DNA of 9,099 nucleotides from Desulfofustis sp. Lineage in GTDB: Bacteria; Desulfobacterota; Desulfobulbia; Desulfobulbales; Desulfocapsaceae. Below are positions 1-7,076 of this stretch, in pieces. The notes below the pieces were generated by a model. The model was not told the DNA's origin, searched no databases, and saw nothing but the letters and a program-made list of their open reading frames with translations. The stretch lies in NCBI GenBank assembly GCA_029287755.1, contig JARFQM010000018.1, forward strand, positions 1 through 9,099. Direction: 5' to 3'. Position numbers and translations under genes: made by a program. Numbering within the stretch: the stretch's first letter is position 1; each line of letters opens with the position of its first letter.

Positions 1-186
1 GGCCTCATCGGTATCGGCAAGATAGCCGTATCCGGGCCATTTCTTCTCAGCTTCGTAAATTTCAAACCCCATATCCCTGATGAGCTCGCAGCCCCTGCGG
101 TAGCGTTCATGCTCAGCAAGGTATCCGGCTGGCGCCGCCACGCCAATAAGATCGCCTGATTGGAGAGGAGAGGGGAGAATGGTCAT
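1..186 (-). CDS. LD-carboxypeptidase (peptidase S66 family), N-terminal part, cut by window edge
   Basis: Reading leftward from the ATG at 186-184, the 62 visible codons begin MTILPSPLQSGDLIGVAAPA and end in a segment with YGYLADTDEA. The opening GDxIGVxAPAG stretch, a following RGCELIRDMGFE helix and the Y-LA-TDE motif are typical of the N-terminus of S66 LD-carboxypeptidases. These enzymes remove the terminal D-Ala from murein tetrapeptides during peptidoglycan recycling in the cytoplasm. The catalytic Ser-Glu-His residues lie beyond the window and cannot be checked. The start codon overlaps the coaX stop as ATGA, so translation is probably coupled to coaX and the two share a transcript. 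No Shine-Dalgarno sequence is obvious, which fits coupling. Other S66 members include microcin C self-immunity proteins (MccF), so the exact substrate is an inference. Confidence 0.82.
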   Translation of the reverse strand, partial: MTILPSPLQSGDLIGVAAPAGYLAEHERYRRGCELIRDMGFEIYEAEKKWPGYGYLADTDEA

Positions 187-986
187 GCCCGAGAGGTGAG
201 AAGTTGATGGATGATACCCAAACCGGTGAGGGTAAGATTGGGTTCAACTCGTTGAATGGATGGTGAATAATCGAGTAATAGCGGTGCCATACCGCCGGTC
301 GCTATGACCGCCGGGTCGGAGTAGCCGGTCTGGTTCATTTCTCCAGAAACCCGCTGGATCAATCCTTCGATCATTGCTCCGTAACCAAAGAGGACACCGC
401 TTTTCATGGCGCTCACGGTGCTGGTACCGATCACTTTTTCAGGCGGGATTCGGAGATCTATCTGCGGCAGTTTCGCTGCCTTCTGACTGAGTGCCCCCAG
501 GGAGACATTGAGCCCGGGCAGAATGAGACCACCGAGATATTCACAGCGCTCGGAAATGCAGTCAAAAGTGATGGCCGTGCCGAAATCGATGACTATGGCG
601 TTGGAGCGGCACAGGTGGAAAGCAGCGATTCCGTTCACCAGCCGATCGGCACCGACTTCGTCCGGATTGGTCAATTTTACGGTGATGATATCGGCAACCT
701 CTGCGCTGCAGACGTTAATCAGTTCAAACCCCTCGGTGTCCTTGAAGAGACTGGAACAGCAATGAAAATATGCCGATTCAAGCTGGGGTACCACGCTGGA
801 CATGACTACCGAGGAAACCAGGCTGCAATCGACCCGCGCCATGGCAAACAGGTTGTGATACATGATGGCAAGCTCATCAGCGGTCATGGCGCCATCGGTT
901 TTAATCCGCCACTGGCGGGAAATACTTCCGTCCACGATTAGACCGGCAACGGTGTGAGTATTACCTATATCAATGACAAACAGCAT
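183..986 (-). CDS. coaX: Type III pantothenate kinase
   Basis: Catalyses the first step of coenzyme A synthesis, ATP-dependent phosphorylation of pantothenate in the cytoplasm. The 267-residue protein has the family motifs in order: the phosphate-binding DIGNT at residues 6-10, GADR at 112-115 carrying the likely catalytic Asp114, IDFGTA at 133-138, GGLILPG at 152-158, and a TGG loop near 230. Its length matches the usual 255-270 residues. I chose the ATG at 986 because it puts the family start (MLFVIDIGNT) directly at the N-terminus and has GGGAG about 5 nt upstream. The frame stays open to 1040, but that start would add 18 non-conserved residues and begin upstream of the likely transcription start. 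The stop overlaps the start of the LD-carboxypeptidase gene. Type III enzymes generally need a monovalent cation and resist CoA feedback; that is family knowledge, not read here. Confidence 0.95.
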   Translation of the reverse strand: MLFVIDIGNTHTVAGLIVDGSISRQWRIKTDGAMTADELAIMYHNLFAMARVDCSLVSSVVMSSVVPQLESAYFHCCSSLFKDTEGFELINVCSAEVADIITVKLTNPDEVGADRLVNGIAAFHLCRSNAIVIDFGTAITFDCISERCEYLGGLILPGLNVSLGALSQKAAKLPQIDLRIPPEKVIGTSTVSAMKSGVLFGYGAMIEGLIQRVSGEMNQTGYSDPAVIATGGMAPLLLDYSPSIQRVEPNLTLTGLGIIHQLLTSRA

Positions 987-1030
987 TCGTTCTCCCTCGC
1001 TTGCTTCTGTGATGATATGGTCGGAACGAG

Positions 1031-1039
1031 ATTGTACCA
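1031..1039 (-). promoter_or_regulatory. Candidate extended -10 promoter for coaX
   Basis: On the minus strand the sequence reads TGGTACAAT, that is TGn followed by TACAAT, a 5/6 match to the sigma-70 -10 consensus with an extended -10 element. The hexamer 17 nt upstream (CTCACG) is a poor -35, which is tolerable for an extended -10 promoter. Transcription would start near 1024 and give a leader of about 38 nt before the coaX ATG at 986. This position also argues against the longer start at 1040. Confidence 0.5.
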
Positions 1040-1141
1040 TATTTCATCTTGTCCGTGAGGGGTAAAAATGTAAAGCTTATGAAAAACCGTGACGAGAGGA
1101 TTAGATAAGGGCGTTCAACTTTAGCGAGATGAGGAGAAACC

Positions 1142-1474
1142 ATGCAAGATCTCGAACCTGTTGTGGTGACGACAAGCGTTGACCAGGAAAAGGCTGCCCG
1201 CGAAATAGCTGAGCGGGTACTGGAGGAGAGGCTGGCGGCCTGTGTTCATATTCATCCGCAGATGACCAGCCTCTACTGGTGGAAAGGGCAGATTACCAGT
1301 GACAGCGAATATCTGCTGAGCATGAAAAGCGACCGCAGGCTTTTTGACCGGATAGTTGCGGCAATTCGCTTGGTTCACCCTTATGAGGTGCCGGAAATCA
1401 TCGCCACTGATGCGCTTGAGGTGGATCGTGAGTATGCCGACTGGATGAGAGAAGAATTGAATTATGAGCGCTAA
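1142..1474 (+). CDS. cutA: CutA-type divalent cation tolerance protein
   Basis: A 110-residue protein of normal CutA1 length. The family landmarks are all present: an early beta-strand (VVVTTS, 7-12), a helix with EKAAREIAERVLEERLAACV (16-35), YWWKGQI at 45-51, a SEYLLSMKS strand at 55-63, and HPYEVPEI at 79-86. CutA proteins form very stable PII-like trimers in the cytoplasm. Genetics in E. coli linked the locus to copper and other divalent metal tolerance, but the biochemical role is unsettled. GAGGAG lies 5-6 nt upstream of the ATG and supports this start. The last 11 bp overlap the next gene, a 10-cysteine mini-protein, so the two are probably co-translated. The gene diverges from coaX across 155 bp. 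I could not identify a convincing promoter for it in that gap. Confidence 0.95.
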   Translation: MQDLEPVVVTTSVDQEKAAREIAERVLEERLAACVHIHPQMTSLYWWKGQITSDSEYLLSMKSDRRLFDRIVAAIRLVHPYEVPEIIATDALEVDREYADWMREELNYER

Positions 1475-1667
1475 GCATAACAAAGGGTATCGCCGCCGCA
1501 AGCTGGGCGATTATATCTGCCACTGCTGTCGCACCCAGAAGCCATTCTGTTGGAATTGTCCATGCGGATTTCAAATTTGTCCTGAGTGTTTCGAGGAAAA
1601 CAAATGGGGAATAAGCAACGGGCCAACCTGGATTTGTCCTGACTGTGAAAGGGTTATGAGGATCTGA
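1464..1667 (+). CDS. Small cysteine-rich putative zinc-ribbon protein, function unknown
   Basis: A 67-residue ORF with ten cysteines (19, 21, 22, 29, 32, 34, 39, 42, 58, 61). Among them are CxxC pairs at 29/32, 39/42 and 58/61, plus a CHCC cluster at 19-22. This is enough for two zinc sites or possibly another metal centre. The N-terminus is basic (KHNKGYRRRK), which could contact nucleic acid. There is no signal peptide or membrane segment, so it is probably cytoplasmic. I judge it a real gene because it overlaps cutA by 11 bp in an ATGAGCGCTAA arrangement, has a purine-rich GAGAGAAGA about 8 nt upstream, and has a non-random composition dominated by paired cysteines. I do not recognise a named family. 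Its coupling to cutA suggests a metal-related or redox role, which is inference only. Two-site zinc ribbons also occur in RNA-binding and ribosome-associated mini-proteins. Confidence 0.8.
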   Translation: MSAKHNKGYRRRKLGDYICHCCRTQKPFCWNCPCGFQICPECFEENKWGISNGPTWICPDCERVMRI

Positions 1668-1703
1668 GGCGAGAAACTGATGAAGTTTTGCACAGCAGCT
1701 CTA

Positions 1704-1732
1704 TTGCGCAAAGACCACAAATAAAATAATAT
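1704..1732 (+). promoter_or_regulatory. Candidate sigma-70-like promoter for parE-parC
   Basis: TTGCGC (1704-1709) and TAATAT (1727-1732) are separated by exactly 17 bp, a 3/6 and 4/6 match to the -35 and -10 consensus. Transcription would start near 1739, about 36 nt before the parE ATG. It lies in the only gap on this strand between the cutA pair and the topoisomerase pair. The match is moderate, and read-through from cutA cannot be excluded because I see no terminator between them. Confidence 0.35.
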
Positions 1733-1774
1733 GCCGCCAACCCATTCAAACTAACATTATCGACATTTGCCGCC

Positions 1775-3601
1775 ATGCTCAGATCAGCAGAGATTTATGA
1801 TGAAAGCAAGATTAAAACCCTGAGTTCGCTGGAACATATCAGGAAACGGCCCGGTATGTATATCGGCCGTCTCGGTGACGGTTCACATCAGGATGACGGC
1901 ATCTATATTCTGCTCAAGGAAGTGATCGATAATGCCGTGGATGAGTTCATCATGGGAGCGGGAAAACGAATCAATATCGAGGTGGAGGAAAACGGTCTCA
2001 CCAGGGTTCGTGATTTCGGGCGGGGCATTCCCCTGGGTAAAATCATTGAATGCGTCTCTGTTATCAACACGGGAGCAAAATACAACACCGACGTATTCCA
2101 GTTTTCAGTTGGCTTGAACGGTGTGGGCACCAAAGCGGTTAATGCGCTGTCCGACTACTTCAAAGTGACCGCTTTCAGAGAAGGCAAATTCGCTTCCGCC
2201 GAATTCAGGCAGGGGGTTCTGAGCGGCAAGAAACAAGGCAAAACCGAGGAAAAGGACGGAACGCTTATCGAGTTTCTCCCCGATCATGAGCTGTTCGGTG
2301 ATTATTGCTTTGATGAATCGTTTCTGGAGAAAAGACTCTGGCGCTACGTCTATCTCAACGCCGGGCTCAAAATCTACTACAACAAAAACCTGTTCTATTC
2401 CACCAACGGACTGTTCGACCTGCTGAGCACCGAACTTGACGATGATAATCTCTACGACCCGATCTACTACAAAGATCAAACCCTCGAGTTTGCCTTTTCC
2501 CATACCGATTCCTACGGCGATTCATATTATTCATTTGTAAACGGTACCTATACCAGTGAGGGGGGAACCCACCTCTCCGCTTTTCGCGAAGGCATCCTCA
2601 AGGGAATCAATGAATTCTCTTCTAAAAAATTCATCAATAAAGATGTGAGAGACGGGATCGTCGGCACCATGGCGGTCAAAATAAAAGAGCCGGTTTTCGA
2701 ATCCCAGACCAAAAACAAGCTTGGCAATACCGAGGTACGATCATGGATCGTCAACCAGGTGAAGGATGCGGTCTCCTCCGAACTTTACAAGAACAGCGAA
2801 CGGGCCGAGATCCTTATCGGCAAGATCCTCAGAAATGAAAAAGTCAGAAAGGAGCTGCAGTCGGTCCGCAAGGAAGCGCGTGCCAAAGCAAAAAAAGTAG
2901 CAATCAAGATCCCCCAGCTGAAAGACTGCAAATACCACCCGTCCCGCGGCAAACCGTCCAAACCCGGTCAGGAGAATATGATTTTCATTACCGAAGGGCA
3001 ATCCGCGGCCGGCTCCATCGTTTCTTCCAGGGATCCCATGACCCAGGCGGTTTTTTCGCTGAAAGGCAAACCGATGAACGTGCTTGGCCAGAAACTCAAC
3101 CTGCTCTACAAAAACGACGAGATGTACTCGCTGATGCAGGCCCTGAATATCGAAGAGTCGATCTCCGACCTGCGTTACGACAAGGTCATCATCGCCACCG
3201 ATGCCGACGTAGACGGTCTGCACATCAGAAATCTGCTGCTCACTTTCTTCCTGCATTATTTTGAACCTCTGGTAAAACTCGGTCACATCTATATACTCGA
3301 AACACCGATTTTCAGGGTGCGCAACAAGAAGGAGACCATTTACTGCTACTCCGAAAAACAGAAGGAGGCGGGCACCAAGAAGCTCCAGGGCAGGGGCAAA
3401 CAGAAACTGCGGGTTGAAACCACCAGGTTCAAAGGACTCGGCGAAATCAGTCCCAAGGAGTTCAAGCAGTTCATTTCCGGCGATATCCGGTTGCGCAATG
3501 TGACCATCGACAGCGTCAGCCAGGTCTCCAAGGTGCTGTCCTTTTACATGGGCAAAAACACGCCGGAACGCAAACAATATATCATGGAACATCTAATCTA
3601 G
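1775..3601 (+). CDS. parE: Type IIA DNA topoisomerase subunit B (ParE/GyrB-like, Bacteroidetes/Chlamydia-type)
   Basis: The ATPase subunit of a gyrase or topoisomerase IV, which powers strand passage. The GHKL ATPase domain (about 15-225) has catalytic Glu49 in KEVIDNAVDE, Asp80 in RDFGRGIP and the glycine loop VGLNGVGTKAVNALS near 112-126. The transducer carries the QTK loop at 311-313. The Toprim domain has EGQSAAGS from Glu408 and the acidic TDADVDG motif (Asp476, 478, 480), and a KGLGE segment follows at 553-557. At 608 residues it is the short form without the E. coli GyrB insertion. Details such as VGLNGVGTKAV and AVFSLKGKPMN resemble Bacteroidetes ParE from memory. The ATG gives the expected N-terminus, but I see no clear Shine-Dalgarno sequence. 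The partner gene follows after 28 bp. Whether the enzyme supercoils or decatenates cannot be settled from this subunit, so the parE symbol follows family resemblance. Confidence 0.92.
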   Translation: MLRSAEIYDESKIKTLSSLEHIRKRPGMYIGRLGDGSHQDDGIYILLKEVIDNAVDEFIMGAGKRINIEVEENGLTRVRDFGRGIPLGKIIECVSVINTGAKYNTDVFQFSVGLNGVGTKAVNALSDYFKVTAFREGKFASAEFRQGVLSGKKQGKTEEKDGTLIEFLPDHELFGDYCFDESFLEKRLWRYVYLNAGLKIYYNKNLFYSTNGLFDLLSTELDDDNLYDPIYYKDQTLEFAFSHTDSYGDSYYSFVNGTYTSEGGTHLSAFREGILKGINEFSSKKFINKDVRDGIVGTMAVKIKEPVFESQTKNKLGNTEVRSWIVNQVKDAVSSELYKNSERAEILIGKILRNEKVRKELQSVRKEARAKAKKVAIKIPQLKDCKYHPSRGKPSKPGQENMIFITEGQSAAGSIVSSRDPMTQAVFSLKGKPMNVLGQKLNLLYKNDEMYSLMQALNIEESISDLRYDKVIIATDADVDGLHIRNLLLTFFLHYFEPLVKLGHIYILETPIFRVRNKKETIYCYSEKQKEAGTKKLQGRGKQKLRVETTRFKGLGEISPKEFKQFISGDIRLRNVTIDSVSQVSKVLSFYMGKNTPERKQYIMEHLI

Positions 3602-3629
3602 TTGATCTGGTAAGGAACCAAGACGTTAA

Positions 3630-5693
3630 ATGAGTGAGCAGACCGGCAGACTACACAAACTTTTCGATACCAATTTTCTCGAATATACTTCCTATGTCAT
3701 AAAAGAGAGGGCCATCCCCGCCATCGAGGACGGGTTGAAGCCGGTGCAGCGCCGCCTCCTGCAGACCCTGCACAACATGGATGACGGCCGTTACCACAAG
3801 GTCGCCAATGTCGTGGGCGAGACCATGAAACTACATCCCCACGGGGATGCCTCCATTTTTGCCGCCCTGGTCAATCTGGCCAACAAGGGGTTTCTCATCG
3901 ACCGACAGGGAAATTTCGGCAACATCTATACCGGCGACCAGGCCTCAGCCGCCCGCTACATCGAGTGCCGTCTTTCGCCGCTTGCCCTCGAGGTAATGTT
4001 CAACAGGGACCTGACCGAGTACGTTGAATCCTACGACGGCAGAACAACCGAACCGGTCTCTCTGCCGGCCAAGATTCCGCTGCTGCTGCTGCAGGGTGCC
4101 GAGGGTATCGCCGTCGGCATGGCCACCCGTATTCTTCCCCATAACTTCTGCGAACTTCTCCAGGCCCAGATTGCCGTTCTGCGGGAAGAAGAATTTGAAA
4201 TTTTCCCTGATTTTCCCCAGAAAGGGATGGTCGACGTCACCGACTACGAACAGGGCAACGGCAAGGTCCGATGCCGGGCAAGGATCGGTGAGAAAAATGA
4301 GAAAACCATCACCATAACCGAGATTCCCTACGGCACAACCACCACCTCGCTTATCGACTCCATCGAGAAGGCGGCCAAGAGCGGCAAAATAAAGATTCTG
4401 TCGATCAGCGATTACACCGCCGAAGAGGTGGAGATCGAGATAAAACTGCCGCGCAACATCTACGCCAAAGATACGATAAAGGCACTCTACGCCTTTACCG
4501 ACTGCGAAATGTCGCTCAATACCAATCTCACCCTTATTCGCGGAAATCTGCCTGAAACAGGTACCGTCGATGAGGTGATTCGCTTCAATACCGAAAAACT
4601 TGTGGCTGATCTCACCAGGGAACTGGAAATAGATCTCGCCCGATTGTCCCAGAAGCTTCATGCCAGGCTGCTGGAGCAAATCTTCATTGAAGAGCGTCTC
4701 TACAAAGAGATCGAGGAGGTGACCACTTATGAGCGAGTCGTCTCCACCGTGGACGAATCACTGCAGCCGTACCTTAAGCAACTGGAGCAGCCTCTCACCA
4801 GAGAAGATATCGAGCGTTTGCTGGAGATCAGAATCAAGCGGATTTCCCGCTATGATATCGAACGTCAGGCCAGAGAAATAAAGGCAATCCGAAAAGATAT
4901 CAAGGAAATCCAAAGTAGTTTAAAGGATGTCGTGGGCTACACCATCACCTACCTTGAGAAACTCCTTGATACGTACGGAAAGGACCACCCACGCCTTACT
5001 GAAATCACCGAATTTTCCGAGGTAAAGGCGAGCAAGGTGGCGCTGTCAAATTTGACCGTGGGCTACAATCGGGAAAGCGGATTTATCGGACACACGATCA
5101 AAGCCGAAGACGAGCAGAACGACATCGCCTTCCCCTGTTCAGAATATGACCGGCTGTTGCTGATTTTCAGTTCCGGTGCTTATAAAGTGGTGCCGGTACC
5201 TGAAAAACTATTTGTTGGCGAAGAGCTTGAATATGCTGCGGTCTTCAAGAAAAAGCAGATATTCAATATAGTTTATCGGGACGGTGCGGAAAATTTCGCC
5301 TATGTGAAGCGGTTCAAATCGCCTAAGTTCATTCTTGAAAAAGAATACCATCTTTTTCCACCCCACAAGCGTTCACGGATTCTACTGCTGCTGCTTGGCG
5401 AGAATAAGCATGCCCGCGTCAGTCTTGTACCATCGCGTCGGGCCAGGTCCAATATCGTGGAAATCGATTTCGATCAGTACCTGATCAAAGGGGCCTCTGC
5501 GAAAGGGAAGCGGGTCTCGCCCAGGGTGGCGCGGCGGGTGGTGGAATCAACAGAGCGGGTGATCAAGGAGCGAGCGGCGGCGAGTCTTCCTGGCATCGAG
5601 TCGCCGGCCGAGACCCTGGCAGGAAACAGCGAACAGTTCGACACAGAATCGGTTTCCGCCGCTGTTGAAGACGACGATGATGATCAAGAATGA
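3630..5693 (+). CDS. parC: Type IIA DNA topoisomerase subunit A (ParC/GyrA-like, Bacteroidetes/Chlamydia-type)
   Basis: The DNA-cleaving subunit that pairs with the upstream ParE-like protein. The breakage-reunion domain holds LKPVQRR (37-42), the HPHGDAS loop (69-75) and the active-site ARY with Tyr110 forming the phosphotyrosyl link, followed by GAEGIAVGMAT (157-166). A coiled-coil segment spans about 408-450 (DIERQAREIKAIRKDIKEIQ). The C-terminal part (about 460-640) resembles Bacteroidetes ParC tails (YNRESGFIGHTIK, YKVVPVPEKLFVG, AVFKKKQIFNIVYRDG). It is shorter than a full pinwheel and has no canonical GyrA box (QRRGGKG), which favours topoisomerase IV-like activity. The last ~40 residues are low-complexity and end in EDDDDDQE. 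Total length is 687, against 752 for E. coli ParC. AAGGA lies 13 nt before the ATG, a little far for a Shine-Dalgarno. The residues equivalent to E. coli GyrA Ser83 and Asp87 are Ala74 and Ala78. The 3' end overlaps convergent miaB by 10 bp. Confidence 0.92.
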   Translation: MSEQTGRLHKLFDTNFLEYTSYVIKERAIPAIEDGLKPVQRRLLQTLHNMDDGRYHKVANVVGETMKLHPHGDASIFAALVNLANKGFLIDRQGNFGNIYTGDQASAARYIECRLSPLALEVMFNRDLTEYVESYDGRTTEPVSLPAKIPLLLLQGAEGIAVGMATRILPHNFCELLQAQIAVLREEEFEIFPDFPQKGMVDVTDYEQGNGKVRCRARIGEKNEKTITITEIPYGTTTTSLIDSIEKAAKSGKIKILSISDYTAEEVEIEIKLPRNIYAKDTIKALYAFTDCEMSLNTNLTLIRGNLPETGTVDEVIRFNTEKLVADLTRELEIDLARLSQKLHARLLEQIFIEERLYKEIEEVTTYERVVSTVDESLQPYLKQLEQPLTREDIERLLEIRIKRISRYDIERQAREIKAIRKDIKEIQSSLKDVVGYTITYLEKLLDTYGKDHPRLTEITEFSEVKASKVALSNLTVGYNRESGFIGHTIKAEDEQNDIAFPCSEYDRLLLIFSSGAYKVVPVPEKLFVGEELEYAAVFKKKQIFNIVYRDGAENFAYVKRFKSPKFILEKEYHLFPPHKRSRILLLLLGENKHARVSLVPSRRARSNIVEIDFDQYLIKGASAKGKRVSPRVARRVVESTERVIKERAAASLPGIESPAETLAGNSEQFDTESVSAAVEDDDDDQE

Positions 5694-7051
5694 CCAGGTG
5701 TCAGCGCGCCCTTGAGCGAATGCTGCCCGGCATGGATTATCTCCACCGGGACGAAAGTTCCCGGCGCCATATCGAGCGGCGCCCTTTCCACGTGAACGAT
5801 GTGATTGGTCACGGTTCTGCCCATCATTTTCCCGCCGCTATTGGTTTCAACCAGAACAGATAAAGTCGATCCGAGATATTCACGATTTCTCTCGAGGCTG
5901 ATTTCGTCCTGCCGCTTTTGAAACTGCTGAAGCCGTCTTCCTTTTTCTTCCTCCGACAGCTTGCCATCAAGCTCTGCCGCCCTCGTTTCAGGCCGATCAG
6001 AATATTTGAACGAAAACGAACCGTGGTACCTCACGGTTTCCAGAAGGTCCATGGTCTGCTGAAAATCTGCTTCAGTCTCTCCGGGAAAACCGACGATTAT
6101 ATCAGTGGTAATGGCGATGTCGGGACGGATGGATTTAAGCCGCTCAACCTTTTCCAGATAGTCGGCTATGGTGTATTTTCTGTTCATCCGACTTAAAATG
6201 CGATCGGAGCCGGACTGCACCGGCAAGTGAATCTGGGGACAGAGGTTGGGCAGCAGGTCAAAACAGTCGATCAACCGTTCCGACAGGTCTTTGGGGTGGG
6301 AGGTCGTGAAGCGCAGACGCTCCAGGCCGTCGATTCTTGATACGTCAGCCAGGAGATCGGAAAAAGAGTAGGGCGCAGGGGGCTCGACAACTTGATTGGT
6401 AGAACCGTACGAGTTTACATTTTGCCCAAGCAGGGTGATTTCCACCACTCCCCCGTTCACGAGGGTCTGAATTTCATTGACTATGTCAACGGCTTTGCGT
6501 GATACTTCACGTCCTCTGGTATAGGGAACCACGCAATAAGTGCAGAAATTGTTGCAGCCCTGCATGATGGTAACAAATTTGCTGAATTGCTCATCCTGTT
6601 TACCCGCGTCGAGCAGGGCAGGGGAGCCGCCAACATGGGGAATGTATCTGGGTATTTCATAGGAGTCGGAGAGGTTGACCGCTGTCTTGCTACTGGTTGA
6701 TTTATTTAGTAATTCAGTAATGTTATAAATATGCTGAGTACCAATAACCAAATCGACGTGCTCCATGCGGTCGATGATCTTCTGGCCCTCCTGCTGGGCC
6801 ACACAGCCGGCCACGCAGATTTTCAGTTCGGGGTTCTTCTCCTTCAGTTTTCTCAATGAACCGAGCATGCTGAAGACTTTCTGCTCAGCCTTGCCTCTCA
6901 CCGAGCAGGTGTTGAGAATGATGAGGGCGGCGTCATCCGGCGCAGATGTTTCGATATAGCCTGTTTCTGAAAGCTTCTGAGCCATTATCTCGCTGTCCCG
7001 GATGTTCATTTGACAACCGAAGGTTTTGATATAAAAAGAATTTTTATTCAT
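5684..7051 (-). CDS. miaB: tRNA-2-methylthio-N6-dimethylallyladenosine synthase MiaB
   Basis: A radical-SAM methylthiotransferase that converts i6A37 to ms2i6A37 in tRNAs reading UNN codons. The 455-residue protein shows the N-terminal UPF0004 domain with cluster cysteines 13 (FGCQMN), 49 (NTCSVRGKAEQKV) and 83 (VAGCVAQ). The radical-SAM CxxxCxxC motif follows at Cys166, 170 and 173 (GCNNFCTYCVVPYTRGRE). Then come LLGQNVNSYG (207-216), HLPVQSGSD (275-283) and VGFPGETE (320-327), and a C-terminal TRAM domain from about 390. CSVRGKAEQK and the RGRE signature favour MiaB over MtaB or RimO. I chose the ATG at 7051; the frame is open to a TTG at 7108, but that would overlap the upstream gene and adds unconserved residues. 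No Shine-Dalgarno sequence is seen, so coupling to the upstream gene, whose stop is 25 bp away, is likely. The substrate needs MiaA, which is not in the window. Confidence 0.95.
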   Translation of the reverse strand: MNKNSFYIKTFGCQMNIRDSEIMAQKLSETGYIETSAPDDAALIILNTCSVRGKAEQKVFSMLGSLRKLKEKNPELKICVAGCVAQQEGQKIIDRMEHVDLVIGTQHIYNITELLNKSTSSKTAVNLSDSYEIPRYIPHVGGSPALLDAGKQDEQFSKFVTIMQGCNNFCTYCVVPYTRGREVSRKAVDIVNEIQTLVNGGVVEITLLGQNVNSYGSTNQVVEPPAPYSFSDLLADVSRIDGLERLRFTTSHPKDLSERLIDCFDLLPNLCPQIHLPVQSGSDRILSRMNRKYTIADYLEKVERLKSIRPDIAITTDIIVGFPGETEADFQQTMDLLETVRYHGSFSFKYSDRPETRAAELDGKLSEEEKGRRLQQFQKRQDEISLERNREYLGSTLSVLVETNSGGKMMGRTVTNHIVHVERAPLDMAPGTFVPVEIIHAGQHSLKGALTPGHS

Positions 7052-7076
7052 GAAATACAGCTTTTGGAGGGCTTGC

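Noticed and set aside
987..1040. 18-residue N-terminal extension of coaX
   Set aside because: The family start aligns at 986, which has a good Shine-Dalgarno. The extension would begin upstream of the likely transcription start and has no family conservation.
1687..1712. Possible terminator hairpin TTTGC...GCAAA after the cutA pair
   Set aside because: The stem is only 5 bp with a loop of about 16 nt and no following T-run.
1757..1765. 9-mer TTATCGACA shared by the parE upstream region and the purB upstream region (8805-8813)
   Set aside because: A single shared 9-mer in two gaps, in opposite orientation relative to the genes, is within chance for this window length.
2741..3592. 283-codon open frame antisense to parE
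   Set aside because: It lies entirely opposite a well-supported topoisomerase gene, shows no recognisable motif, and its length follows from the codon bias of the sense strand.
3945..4679. 244-codon open frame antisense to parC
   Set aside because: Same reasoning: it mirrors conserved ParC coding sequence and has no independent evidence of coding.
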